This document shows positions 26,048 to 34,869 of a stretch of 64,000 nt of DNA, one piece after another (the first letter of the stretch is position 1; the number at the start of each line of letters is the position of its first letter). The DNA comes from Halolactibacillus miurensis. GTDB taxonomy: Bacteria > Bacillota > Bacilli > Bacillales > Amphibacillaceae. The position numbers were made by a program, and so were the translations under genes. Below the pieces are notes generated by a model that searched no databases, was not told the origin of the DNA, and saw nothing but the letters and a program-made list of their open reading frames with translations. Where the stretch lies: NCBI RefSeq assembly GCF_900116255.1, contig NZ_FPAI01000010.1, positions 1 through 64,000 on the forward strand. The letters run 5' to 3'.

Positions 26048-26749
26048 ATGAGTTACGCAACAATGATAAAGGAAACAATCAGTAAATATGCTGAACTTGA
26101 CATTATTGATGCGCACCAAATTTATATAAGTAAATGTAAGGATGTACCGGAGCAAACGTATTATAAAACAATCTCTCGGATGACAGAAAGTGGCGAGATA
26201 GCAAGGTTGACAAAAGGTATTTATTGCAAACCTAAAACCGGAAGGTTTGGCCGACGCATTTCATCAGAAAAACATATTCTAGAGCATTATCTTGGGAAAG
26301 ATGGTAAGAATGGCGTGATCGTTGGTTATCGCATGTATAATAAGTACAAATTGACAACACAGTTTTCTAAAAGTATTGACGTTTATTCAAATGTAAGTGA
26401 ACAAGAAAAAAAGAAAGTATTAGACGTTACAATAAAAAAGGCAAATATAAGGTTTGACACTGATTCGATTAAAATGATTGAATTACTAGATTTTCTTGAG
26501 AATGTTAACAAGATAGAAGAACTTAATAAGCGTCATGCTATTCGATTTATTGAAGATGCTGCAGCATTATATAATGATCAATTACTTGAAAAACTCGTGA
26601 TAGCCATTGGTTATAAAAAGAGTACGCTTGCTTCTTTAAGAAATGTTTTAAATTATTATAAAATTAACCATTCCATTGGAAAGTATTTAAATGGCCTGTC
26701 AAAATATAAATCGATGAGAATGGAGGACTTATATGAATTTACACCATAA
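26048..26749 (+). CDS. abiEi: AbiEi-type antitoxin of a type IV toxin-antitoxin pair
   Basis: A 233-residue protein with an N-terminal winged helix (about residues 10-75; YYKTISRMTESGEIARLTKGIYCKP) and a C-terminal domain of the AbiEi/DUF6088 kind. In characterised AbiE systems the antitoxin represses its own promoter by binding inverted repeats and counters the toxin without direct contact. ATG 26048 follows AAGGTGG at a good distance; a GTG three bases earlier is less likely. Its end overlaps the toxin gene by 17 bases, which supports coupled synthesis. Confidence 0.8.
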   Translation: MSYATMIKETISKYAELDIIDAHQIYISKCKDVPEQTYYKTISRMTESGEIARLTKGIYCKPKTGRFGRRISSEKHILEHYLGKDGKNGVIVGYRMYNKYKLTTQFSKSIDVYSNVSEQEKKKVLDVTIKKANIRFDTDSIKMIELLDFLENVNKIEELNKRHAIRFIEDAAALYNDQLLEKLVIAIGYKKSTLASLRNVLNYYKINHSIGKYLNGLSKYKSMRMEDLYEFTP

Positions 26750-27677
26750 TGAAGAAATCTTTGAAGAACTTATTCAATTAACTGCGAAACATTATAATCT
26801 TCCTTCAAATGCAGTAAGAAAAGACTATTTTATAACACGGATTCTCAGTCATTTACAAAACAGCCCTTATGTCAATCAAGTTGTTTTCAAAGGGGGAACA
26901 TCATTAAGTAAATGCTATCCAGGATCGATAGAACGATTTTCTGAGGATATTGATTTAACTTATATCCCTGAAGATGACATGTCAAATAAGCAGGTAAGCA
27001 AACAACTAAAAGCCATCGAGAGGGTACTTGTGGGAAGTGGAAATGTAGAAAAAATAGGTGCAGAACGAAATGATAGAAACAAATCAAGCTATGTTTGGTT
27101 CACTGATGAACATAAAGAGATCGAGAGAATAAAACTAGAAATAGGTTCCAGTGTAAGACCACACCCATACAGCATAAGGCAACTTCAATCGTATATCCAG
27201 GATTTTTTGGAGCATATGGATGAAAGTGAAGCTATTGAGGAATTTCAGTTAGAAAAGCTTCGGATAAATGTGTTGAGTATTGAAAGAACATTTGTAGATA
27301 AAATATTGTCTATTAAGAGACATGCCATGTGTGGAACGCTTCATGAAAAAGTTAGACATATTTATGATGTCGTTAAACTTAGCGAAATGAAGGAGGTTAA
27401 AAGCTTTCTAGAGGATAAAGAAAATCTAAAGAATAATATTCAAATCACAAAACAAACCGATGCTATCTATTTAGAAAAAAGAAACACCGCCAAAGGGTAT
27501 AATCCAGAAGACGATTATGATTTTATAACTTGGAAAGTAAAACTTTCAAATGATATAAAAGCGAGCTATGAAGATTTACACAACACATTACTCTATACAA
27601 ATCAGAAACAAGATTGGTCTAAAGTAGAAAGGGTATTTGCACATATAAATCAAACCTTATTAGAAATCGGAGAATGA
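26733..27677 (+). CDS. abiEii: AbiEii-type nucleotidyltransferase toxin
   Basis: A 314-residue protein of the AbiEii/AbiGii family. The nucleotidyltransferase core is visible as VVFKGGTSLSKCYPGS near residue 50 followed by RFSEDIDLTY with the metal-binding aspartates, and a later lysine-containing TFVDKILSIKRHAM segment near 190. In this family the toxin is a nucleotidyltransferase that blocks growth and can stop phage. All core motifs look intact, so the pair may be functional. A shared terminator separates it from the convergent DeoR gene. Confidence 0.85.
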   Translation: MNLHHNEEIFEELIQLTAKHYNLPSNAVRKDYFITRILSHLQNSPYVNQVVFKGGTSLSKCYPGSIERFSEDIDLTYIPEDDMSNKQVSKQLKAIERVLVGSGNVEKIGAERNDRNKSSYVWFTDEHKEIERIKLEIGSSVRPHPYSIRQLQSYIQDFLEHMDESEAIEEFQLEKLRINVLSIERTFVDKILSIKRHAMCGTLHEKVRHIYDVVKLSEMKEVKSFLEDKENLKNNIQITKQTDAIYLEKRNTAKGYNPEDDYDFITWKVKLSNDIKASYEDLHNTLLYTNQKQDWSKVERVFAHINQTLLEIGE

Positions 27678-27710
27678 ATTATTTTTTAGAAAATGTTCAC
27701 TTATAGACAT

Positions 27711-27752
27711 AAAAACAGCTAAACCTTTTTGAACTCTGGTTTAGCTGTTTTT
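27711..27752. terminator. Bidirectional terminator between abiEii and the DeoR gene
   Basis: AAAAACAGCTAAACC 27711-27725 pairs with GGTTTAGCTGTTTTT 27738-27752; A and T runs flank both sides. Confidence 0.85.
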
Positions 27753-27755
27753 GTT

Positions 27756-28532
27756 TTAGTGATCAATTAATTGAACACCAGCAGTGTTGATCTTTTCTGC
27801 CGTTGCCTCTTCCACAACATGATCCGTAATAATCGTATCAATCTCTTCTAACGTCGCAAACGATGAAATAGAGTTCGTATTAAACTTTGAATGGTCGAGT
27901 AAAGCTACGACATGTTTCGCTCTTTGGACCATGTTTTTCTTTAATTCCGTCTCATAGAAGTTAAAGTCCGTTAAGCCACTCTCACAAGAGAAGCCGCTTG
28001 AGGAAGTAAACAGTAAGTCAATGTTATTTAACATATCCATCGCTTGAATACCGACAGAACCTTCTAAGGCCATGGAACCAGGTCTTAATATCCCGCCAAT
28101 TAAAATCACATTAAAGTACGGGTTTTCTTTTAATTCAATCGCACTCGACATCCCGTTTGTCATAATCGTTAGTTTCATATTTAAGTTTTTCATTTCCTTC
28201 GCTAGCTCTAACGCCGTTGTACTGGCATCAAGTAAAATACAGCTCTTATCTTCAATGAGTGAGAGGGCGCGCTTAGCGATGATTTGCTTTTCTTTTAAGT
28301 TCGTTTCTGACCGCTTCTTAAAGCTCCCTGTCGGTGTCGTTTGTTCTTTCATAATGGCCCCGCCATGTGTTCGCGTCAGTAAACCTTCCTTTTCCATTTC
28401 TTTTAAATCCGTTCGCAGCGTCACTTCAGATACATCAAGTTCTTCGGATAGTTGTTTCACCGTGACCCGCTTTCTTTCAAGAATAAGGTCATGTATATGT
28501 TCGCGTCGTTCTTTCGTAAATCGTTTTGTCAT
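27756..28532 (-). CDS. DeoR/GlpR-family transcriptional regulator
   Basis: A 258-residue regulator: N-terminal DeoR winged helix (ERREHIHDLILERKRVTVKQL, then SEVTLRTDLKEMEKEGLLTRTHGGA) and a C-terminal sugar-phosphate sensor domain (LLDASTTALELAKEM, TIMTNGMSSAIEL, VILIGGILRPGS, FTSSSGFSCESGLTD). It is transcribed away from the RpiB-like/GlpX pair. The space between holds repeated AACGAAA words that suit a DeoR operator, so it probably represses that pair until a sugar phosphate releases it. GAGGTG precedes the ATG. Confidence 0.86.
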   Translation of the reverse strand: MTKRFTKERREHIHDLILERKRVTVKQLSEELDVSEVTLRTDLKEMEKEGLLTRTHGGAIMKEQTTPTGSFKKRSETNLKEKQIIAKRALSLIEDKSCILLDASTTALELAKEMKNLNMKLTIMTNGMSSAIELKENPYFNVILIGGILRPGSMALEGSVGIQAMDMLNNIDLLFTSSSGFSCESGLTDFNFYETELKKNMVQRAKHVVALLDHSKFNTNSISSFATLEEIDTIITDHVVEEATAEKINTAGVQLIDH

Positions 28533-28741
28533 TTTGTCACCTCTTAAGTGTAGACCTTACGGTCCACGTTTGTTTATGTTTTATGTTAACGTGCGTTTTA
28601 GTTTAGTCAAAATCATTTATCATCAGTTAAGGTTATTTGAATACCAACAGTGTGTGATCCCTATTATACCATTGATTGCCTCTTCATGTGAAAGTAATCC
28701 ATCCATTGTGATGGTTTCATTTTAACATGTATAAGGATAAA

Positions 28742-28850
28742 AACGAAAATGAACAAGTAATTTCACAAGTTAACGAAAATAAAAGAAAAATATATTTACA
28801 TAAACGAAAGATAATGATATATTAAAATCATAAAACGAAATCAAACGAAA
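28742..28850 (+). promoter_or_regulatory. Array of five AACGAAA words, probable DeoR operators
   Basis: AACGAAA occurs at 28742, 28772, 28803, 28834 and 28844. The steps are 30, 31, 31 and 10 bases, close to whole turns of the helix. It lies upstream of and next to the RpiB-like gene. DeoR-family repressors commonly bind repeats of this kind. Confidence 0.6.
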
Positions 28851-28864
28851 GAAGGTAATGATAA

Positions 28865-29332
28865 ATGAAGGTAGCTATCGCAAGTGACTATCAAAGCTTT
28901 TTTATGAAACGTGAAATGAATCGTTATTTACGCCCAACAGCGCATCATATAAGTAATCTAGGTGGTATGACACAAGACGGGACAACAATTGAACAATCAT
29001 TAGTAGAAATGACAGAAGTACTTCAAAGTGGGAATGTCGACAGAGGTATTCTTATGACGACATCAAATGAAGACGTGTCATTTAACCAACCTGGGATTCA
29101 CGCGGTTCGTTGTTTAGATGCCGCTGAGGCACAAGCTGCGGTGAATAATGATGGGGCCAATCTATTAATTATTGCGACGGACAAAATGGACAAACAAACA
29201 ATGGTGAAAACAATCCTTGCTTTCTTAGAAGTAACCGATTTTGAAACAGACGGTAACCACTCATCGACAAGCACGCTTTTTAGCGAGCGAAATGTAGACA
29301 CAGCTGATCTAACAGGTGAGAACCTGTGTTAA
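28865..29332 (+). CDS. RpiB/LacAB-like protein lacking the usual catalytic residues
   Basis: A 155-residue protein that follows the ribose-5-phosphate isomerase B pattern: MKVAIASDYQSFFMKREM at the start, DRGILMTTSNEDVS where RpiB has its CGTGIG loop, then GIHAVRCLDAAEAQAAVNNDGANLLIIA and the final FLEVTDFETDGNH. The catalytic cysteine is replaced by threonine and the SDH motif by SDY, so normal pentose-phosphate isomerase action is doubtful. It may be a scaffold, a sensor or act on another sugar phosphate. Its stop overlaps the GlpX start by seven bases. Confidence 0.7.
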   Translation: MKVAIASDYQSFFMKREMNRYLRPTAHHISNLGGMTQDGTTIEQSLVEMTEVLQSGNVDRGILMTTSNEDVSFNQPGIHAVRCLDAAEAQAAVNNDGANLLIIATDKMDKQTMVKTILAFLEVTDFETDGNHSSTSTLFSERNVDTADLTGENLC

Positions 29333-30297
29333 AATCTCTTGCGTTAGAACTCCTTCAAATTAGTGAACAAGCCGCCATCGCAAGTTTCCCTTTTATCGGT
29401 AGTGGCGATAAAAATGGCGCAGACGGTGCGGCGACAACGGTGATGCGTGACGGTTTAAATGTTTTACCCATCGATGCGAAAGTGGTGATTGGTGAAGGGG
29501 AATTAGACGAAGCACCCATGTTACACATCAATGAATTATTAGGTCGTGGTGGTATTCCTGTTGACATTGCGGTGGATCCGATTGAAGGGACGGTACTTAC
29601 GGTCAATAACCAAAGCAATGCGTTAACGACGTTAGCGCTCGCCCCGCGGGGAACGTTACTTCATGCGCCGGATATGTATATGGAGAAGTTAGCGGTTGGT
29701 CCAAAAGGAAAAGAAGCGGTTGATATTAACTTATCGATTGAGACAAACCTTCACAATCTAAGTATCGCGCTAAATAAAGAAGTCCGAGAATTAAATGTCG
29801 CGATTCAAAATCGACCACGACATGAATCACTCATTCACCGCGTACGCATGTGTGGGGCAAAGGTACAACTCTTTGATGAAGGCGACGTGACTTATGCGCT
29901 CGCAACCGCGATGGAACACACCGGCATTGATCTATTCATCGGCACAGGAGGTGCACCGGAAGGTGTCGTCGCCGCTGTTGGATTAAAATGTCTCGGTGGT
30001 AACATGCAAGGGAAACTCAAACCAATCTCGGATGACCAAGTGAACCGTTGTCTGATGATGGGCATCAATGATGTAGACACGACACTCGAACATGACGACT
30101 TAGTGAGTGGTGATGACTGTATCTTTGTCGGTACCGGTATTACCGATAGTATCATCATGCGAGGGGTGAAATTAGATAAAGAAGCTGTCTATCAGACAGA
30201 ATCATTATTACTCTCAAGCTATGATCAACATAGTCGGATCATTCAAGCGAGTTACGCCAAAGGTGTCGTTCATTCGCTGTCATTAACGTCATCATAA
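29326..30297 (+). CDS. glpX: Class II fructose-1,6-bisphosphatase (GlpX)
   Basis: A 323-residue cytoplasmic phosphatase of the lithium-sensitive phosphatase fold. FIGSGDKNGADGAATTVMR, VVIGEGELDEAPML and VDPIEGTVLTVN hold the metal-binding residues, and LFIGTGGAPEGVVAAVGLKCLGG the phosphate loop. It removes the 1-phosphate of fructose 1,6-bisphosphate; GlpX proteins can also use sedoheptulose 1,7-bisphosphate. The GTG start lies inside the end of the RpiB-like gene, behind AGGTGAG. Being controlled with a sugar-phosphate regulator rather than with glycerol genes, it may serve a special branch of sugar-phosphate metabolism. Confidence 0.9.
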   Translation: MLKSLALELLQISEQAAIASFPFIGSGDKNGADGAATTVMRDGLNVLPIDAKVVIGEGELDEAPMLHINELLGRGGIPVDIAVDPIEGTVLTVNNQSNALTTLALAPRGTLLHAPDMYMEKLAVGPKGKEAVDINLSIETNLHNLSIALNKEVRELNVAIQNRPRHESLIHRVRMCGAKVQLFDEGDVTYALATAMEHTGIDLFIGTGGAPEGVVAAVGLKCLGGNMQGKLKPISDDQVNRCLMMGINDVDTTLEHDDLVSGDDCIFVGTGITDSIIMRGVKLDKEAVYQTESLLLSSYDQHSRIIQASYAKGVVHSLSLTSS

Positions 30298-30349
30298 ACC
30301 TGATTGTCTTTCATTTGAATGAAATCATTGATATATAAAGTGAATAATG

Positions 30350-30393
30350 AAAAAGCTGATCATTCTCATTATGAGAGTGATCAGCTTTTTTGG
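30350..30393 (+). terminator. Terminator after glpX
   Basis: AAAAGCTGATCATTCTC pairs with GAGAGTGATCAGCTTTT (one mispair) around a short loop, followed by more T. Confidence 0.85.
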
Positions 30394-30459
30394 TTTTCTC
30401 GATTGTTGCGACCGTTTTTTTACGCAGGTGAATTTTTAGTGAGTAGGTGTGCAAATGAG

Positions 30460-30505
30460 TTGACTTACGTTTAAGAAGATTTATAATTGACGTATCAACA
30501 GTTGA
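30460..30505 (+). promoter_or_regulatory. Promoter and likely MarR operator
   Basis: TTGACT 30460-30465 and TATAAT 30482-30487 (16-base spacer) are followed by the palindrome TCAACAGTTGA at 30495-30505, placed to block transcription by the adjacent MarR protein. Confidence 0.6.
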
Positions 30506-30530
30506 CTTATCATATATGGAGGTGCATGCG

Positions 30531-30974
30531 ATGAACCACAATCACACCGAGTTGTTTTTTCTGTTAAAACAAGTCGATTTACAGTTGACCCAGCTATTCG
30601 ATGACAAGCTTGATATTAGTTTAACCCGCTATGAAATCATGCGTCTACTTCATCATGAAGAAGCTGTCACACAAACCTACTTACAGCGTAAGCTAATGAT
30701 TAACCAAGCGGCCATTACACGGCATGTGAAAGTGCTTGAAACAAAAGAACTTCTTAAACGCGTGCGTAATCCAGATAATAACCGTGAAGTACTCGTCACA
30801 GTAACCTCTAAAGGAAAAGACTTACTTGACCAGTGTGAATTAAGTAAAGTCACGATGATGCATCAACTGTTTGAAAACTATACCGATGAAGATATTGATT
30901 TCGTGATTAACTTCTTACATTCATTAAAAAGTGCATCACGTCATATGCTTGATCAAGAGGAGGAACAAACATGA
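30531..30974 (+). CDS. MarR-family transcriptional regulator
   Basis: A 147-residue winged-helix regulator. LTRYEIMRLLHHEEAVTQ leads into the recognition region LMINQAAITRHVKVLE and the wing LLKRVRNPDNNREVLVTVT, all typical of MarR. It probably represses itself and the overlapping nitroreductase gene (ATGA) and may respond to quinones, nitro compounds or other oxidants. ATG 30531 is preceded by GGAGGTG at 30518-30524; an earlier in-frame ATG overlaps that site and is rejected. Confidence 0.87.
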   Translation: MNHNHTELFFLLKQVDLQLTQLFDDKLDISLTRYEIMRLLHHEEAVTQTYLQRKLMINQAAITRHVKVLETKELLKRVRNPDNNREVLVTVTSKGKDLLDQCELSKVTMMHQLFENYTDEDIDFVINFLHSLKSASRHMLDQEEEQT

Positions 30975-31609
30975 CCCACCCATTTGTAAACAATGATTTT
31001 TATGATATTTTAGATAACCGCCGCTCCATTCGCGTCTATGACAAAGAGTTCAAGATACCGAAGGAAGAAATGGCCGCAATGATTAAAGAAGCGGCGAAAG
31101 CACCGTCATCAGTCAATATGCAGCCGTGGCGGATGGTTGTGGTTGAAAGTGATGAAGGAAAAGATACGCTTAGACCACTGATTCGCTTTAACACAAAACA
31201 AAACGATACCTCAAGTGCGATGCTTTTGATTTTTGGTGACTTAGAGTGCTATAAGTACGGTGAGATGATTTATGACCAAGCCGTCAGTGAAAGGAAAATG
31301 CCTGAAGAAGTTCGTGACCAACAACTTCAAACCATTGTCCCACTTTATGAGAGCTTACCGACAAACGTTATGAGTGATATCGTCAAAATTGACTCAAGTC
31401 TGTTTGCGATGCAACTCATGTTAGTGGCGCGTGCGTATGGTTATGATACGAACCCGATCGGTGGATTTGAAGCTGACCAACTCGCAGAAGCTTTTAACCT
31501 CGATCCAAAACGTTACGTTCCTGTTATGATTCTCTCCATTGGTAAGGCTAAAGAAACAGGTTATGAGTCAGTGCGACTGGCACCTGAGGTGATTTCAGAG
31601 TGGAAGTAA
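30971..31609 (+). CDS. Nitroreductase-family flavoprotein
   Basis: A 212-residue FMN-dependent oxidoreductase. The FMN-binding segments RRSIRVYD near residue 16, AKAPSSVNMQPWRMVV near 40 and the late DTNPIGGFEADQLAEAF fit the family. Such enzymes use NAD(P)H to reduce nitro compounds, quinones or similar electrophiles. Co-expression with MarR suggests an inducible detoxifying step. The natural substrate is unknown. It is followed by a terminator. Confidence 0.85.
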   Translation: MTHPFVNNDFYDILDNRRSIRVYDKEFKIPKEEMAAMIKEAAKAPSSVNMQPWRMVVVESDEGKDTLRPLIRFNTKQNDTSSAMLLIFGDLECYKYGEMIYDQAVSERKMPEEVRDQQLQTIVPLYESLPTNVMSDIVKIDSSLFAMQLMLVARAYGYDTNPIGGFEADQLAEAFNLDPKRYVPVMILSIGKAKETGYESVRLAPEVISEWK

Positions 31610-31653
31610 TCTGCGGATAAACAGCCTGATTTAAATATATAGAATACGATGAT

Positions 31654-31706
31654 AAAAACTCTAACAACGTTGAGAGCGAAGGCTTCAACGGGGTTAGGGT
31701 TTTTTG
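31654..31706 (+). terminator. Long terminator after the nitroreductase gene
   Basis: CTCTAAC and CGTTGA on the left arm pair with TCAACG and GTTAGGG on the right arm; GGTTAGGGTTTTTTG ends the structure. Confidence 0.75.
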
Positions 31707-32004
31707 TTGATCAAAATGAGAGAAAAGGTACACTGATTCGTGTGTGTTTTGGTTATGTGGTTATCAATCTTGATTGGTTATGTTCGACGAACATAATATA
31801 TTCATATAAATCGAATAATATTCTGAATGTATCTGATTGCCTTCCTTTGGTACGATGGCTGTTAGATAAGTTAAAACAAACAAGGTAGGTGAAATTTAAA
31901 AATGTAAACGCTTAACTTAATCTAACTTATCTGACGACAAGTTTTATTGGATAAAGACTACCCTCAATGTTCCGGGTAGAAAATCTAAAGGAGGTTTATA
32001 TGAA
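31707..32004. other. Leader region of the GH16 gene
   Basis: No gene seen. It carries a cre-like site at 31903 and the ribosome binding site AAAGGAGG at 31987-31994. An ATGAAATGA at 32000-32008 forms a two-codon frame that overlaps the GH16 start. Confidence 0.5.
31903..31916 (+). promoter_or_regulatory. cre-like site upstream of the GH16 gene
   Basis: TGTAAACGCTTAAC matches the CcpA consensus at about 12 of 14 positions, about 90 bases ahead of the start. Confidence 0.5.
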
Positions 32005-34665
32005 ATGAAGATGATGAAACGTAGTGTATGGTCGCTCATAGCGATGGTCTTATTTTTTATTGTATTAGCAACACCATCAGTCTTAGCCGATGCCGCAAGT
32101 CACACGGTGACCTTTGATCCTAACAATGGCGAAGCAGAGACAAGTGTCGTAATAACAAGTGGACAACCCTTAACAGAAACAGAGGTACCTTTTGAAGCAA
32201 TCACACATGACGCCTATGATTTTTTAGGATGGTTTTACGGAGACGATCTTGAGTATGAGGTGATTTTCCCGCTGACGATTAATCAAGATGTCGTGTTAAC
32301 TGCCAAGTGGGGCGTACATACACCACCAAGCCCAGTAAAAAAAGATGGCTACCGCTTAATCTTCCAAGATGAATTCAACAATATGGATGGGACCCTTAAC
32401 GATGGCACTTGGGTGGATAAATATTTATCATCATGGACAAGAGAGCCGGCTTTAGCTCAACCGACGTATACATTAGAAGAGGGCGTTATGTCACTTGAAA
32501 TTTATGAAGAGACCCGTCCGTGGGCGGAAGAATACGATGGTCAAACGGTCGTGAGTGGTTTTACGACTGGGAACCGAAATGGTCTTCATAATTGGACGAA
32601 AAATAATGTCGTAAGAAACCCTGTTGAAACAGAAGTGACACATATTAATCAATATGGTTATTATGAAATACGTGCGAAAACTCAACCAGGTTCATCACGA
32701 CATTCAGCCTGGTGGTTAACCGGCTTTGAAGACCGTCCGGAACACTCAGCTGAAATTGATATTTTTGAAGTGTTAGGTAACAACAAACACGGAGTACCAC
32801 GAGCCTTTCACGCGTGGAATGATCCATCACAACCTTTTAGCGGTGGAGCGAGTACGTATACCGATCCAACGGCTGACTTTCATCATGAATGGCACACGTA
32901 TGGCTTTGACTGGCAAGAGGGGACAGGTGCTGGGGAGCATCCTGACCGCTTAGTCTTTTACGTTGATGGGAAAGACATTGGCGCAGTCAATACGAAAATT
33001 GATTACCCTATGATTCAATTGTTCTCATTGTATGAAAAACGTGCCGGTGGTTGGACAGGTCCATGGGAATGGATGCCTTATCCAAATAGTTTTGATATTG
33101 ATTATGTAAGGGTTTATAAAAAGATACCAGAAGAAAATCAAGCCCTCTCAGCGAGCGAACTTGAAATAACGCAGATTCACCCGTCTACAGTCACTGTGAC
33201 AGAAGGTGAAGCTGAACTGACAACCTACACCTCTTTTGTATTAGGAGAAGAAGGTACAGAGTATGTTGAACCAAACTTACCAAACACCTTATCTTATGTT
33301 GATGTGGAATGGAACGACGGCGTTGTGACACAAGAATTTGTGAAGTGGGACCCAATCACAGAAACAGACTTAGCCGAGCTCAATAACGGTGAAGGATTAA
33401 CGAAACGCGGGCGATTAGTTAATCTACCAGAAAATACGCCTGGTTTAACAGAGGCGTTGTTAACAGTAGAAGTAACAGAAGCACCGCCGCTGCCTCCTTA
33501 TAGTAGTATCAATCTCGGTAGCCAAAATGATCAGACCCAACTCGGTAAATTATTTGATGGCAACTATGAAAGTAATAGTGGGGAGTTTATATTCGAGTCA
33601 AATACGTTACCTGAGAATGAAGAAGTAAGTATCACGTATGACTTTAAACAGACAGTGCAACTCCATACCATTGAACTATCGACAAACTACGGGAATGACC
33701 AAGGGATCAAAGCCTTCCAACTGGCCTACTATGACGCCGAAACAGATACATGGATAACGTTAGAAGACACGTATACCGTTCCTTGGACACCTGCCGGTAA
33801 TTCGGAACGTGGTGAAACGCTTGTTGTGGAAGTTTCTGTACCAGAAACGACACAAGTCAAAATGATCTTAACTGATGTCGGTCTGCGTTGGGTCAATAAA
33901 ATGGCGATGCGGGAGTTATCCTTTGCGGATCACGACGTGATCCTTGATTGGATCGCTTTACAAACGTTAATAAATGAAGCAGATCAATACACGCCTGATG
34001 GCTATACAGAAACCTCATTCGCGAGCTTTACTGACGTACTTAACGATGCTAAGGCACTTCTAGTGAAAGAGAATGTCACGCAAACAGACATTGATGCACA
34101 CGTCTTAGCCCTACAAACAGCGATGAATGCACTCGAAACACTTCCAGCCATTCCACCGCTAGATAAATCTCTTCTAATGGAGCGATTAGAAGAAGCGAAA
34201 GCAATCAGTAATGATGAACAAACGTATACTGATCCATCGTTCCGAGCTTTACAAGAGGCAATCCGACTCGTTGAAACCGAGACGGACAGTATTTCAACAG
34301 AGTCTGAATTGTCTCAGTTATTAGCTGATTTAGAAACTGCGCTCAATGGTTTAACCCTTGTCTCAAGTCCTGATGAAGGCGACCAAGAAGGACCGGTCGT
34401 ACCTAATGAACCTGATTCAGACAATCAACCAGAAGAAGACATAAATGGTGCGGACGAAGAAGATCACACAGCTAATGATCAACCAACGACACCATCGGAA
34501 GACCAGGCGTCATCATCAACAGATGATACAACGTCAGATGATGATTCAACAGGTCACACGCTTCCTAATACGGCAACCAACATGTATCTGTTTGTCATGT
34601 TCGGTTTAATGTTGATATGTAGTGGCGTGATGGTTTTTACCTATACAAAAAAGAAACGCGCTTAG
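32005..34665 (+). CDS. Cell-wall-anchored GH16 glucanase-like enzyme with LPNTA sorting motif
   Basis: An 886-residue surface protein. In order: signal peptide (1-28, ending near VLADAASH); an InlB-type B repeat (about 33-100; VTFDPNNGEAETS to VVLTAKW); a GH16 catalytic domain (about 110-375) with the active-site segment AEIDIFEVLG; a linker domain; a discoidin-like F5/8 C domain (about 500-645); two helical FIVAR-like domains (about 650-790); an acidic Asp/Glu/Thr tail; LPNTA, a membrane helix and KKKRA. GH16 enzymes cut beta-1,3 or mixed beta-glucans or algal galactans; the polymer is not known here. The next genes (sensor, GH31, importer) may handle the sugars released. Confidence 0.87.
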   Translation: MKMMKRSVWSLIAMVLFFIVLATPSVLADAASHTVTFDPNNGEAETSVVITSGQPLTETEVPFEAITHDAYDFLGWFYGDDLEYEVIFPLTINQDVVLTAKWGVHTPPSPVKKDGYRLIFQDEFNNMDGTLNDGTWVDKYLSSWTREPALAQPTYTLEEGVMSLEIYEETRPWAEEYDGQTVVSGFTTGNRNGLHNWTKNNVVRNPVETEVTHINQYGYYEIRAKTQPGSSRHSAWWLTGFEDRPEHSAEIDIFEVLGNNKHGVPRAFHAWNDPSQPFSGGASTYTDPTADFHHEWHTYGFDWQEGTGAGEHPDRLVFYVDGKDIGAVNTKIDYPMIQLFSLYEKRAGGWTGPWEWMPYPNSFDIDYVRVYKKIPEENQALSASELEITQIHPSTVTVTEGEAELTTYTSFVLGEEGTEYVEPNLPNTLSYVDVEWNDGVVTQEFVKWDPITETDLAELNNGEGLTKRGRLVNLPENTPGLTEALLTVEVTEAPPLPPYSSINLGSQNDQTQLGKLFDGNYESNSGEFIFESNTLPENEEVSITYDFKQTVQLHTIELSTNYGNDQGIKAFQLAYYDAETDTWITLEDTYTVPWTPAGNSERGETLVVEVSVPETTQVKMILTDVGLRWVNKMAMRELSFADHDVILDWIALQTLINEADQYTPDGYTETSFASFTDVLNDAKALLVKENVTQTDIDAHVLALQTAMNALETLPAIPPLDKSLLMERLEEAKAISNDEQTYTDPSFRALQEAIRLVETETDSISTESELSQLLADLETALNGLTLVSSPDEGDQEGPVVPNEPDSDNQPEEDINGADEEDHTANDQPTTPSEDQASSSTDDTTSDDDSTGHTLPNTATNMYLFVMFGLMLICSGVMVFTYTKKKRA

Positions 34666-34684
34666 TAGTCAAGAATGAATTCTA

Positions 34685-34736
34685 AAACAGGAAAGAGCCA
34701 CGTTGTATAAAGGCAGCGTGGCAGCTTATCCTGTTT
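34685..34736 (+). other. Two-tier hairpin after the GH16 gene
   Basis: AAACAGG 34685-34691 pairs with CCTGTTT 34730-34736, and GCCACG 34697-34702 with CGTGGC 34717-34722 inside it. There is no T-run, so termination is uncertain. Confidence 0.5.
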
Positions 34737-34869
34737 AAGTCATGGGATGTCACTGAAGGATGGAAAGAATAGCCTCAACAAATGTTCAATGAATCAGTAA
34801 AAAAAGCCGATGTGGTCATTGACCGAGGTGTGCTATGATATAAGGATTAAACTGAAAGCGGTGTCACGT

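Noticed and set aside
34810-34869. N-terminal extension of the YesM-type kinase
   Set aside because: The added codons cover the likely promoter and palindrome; the next in-frame ATG gives a normal kinase start.
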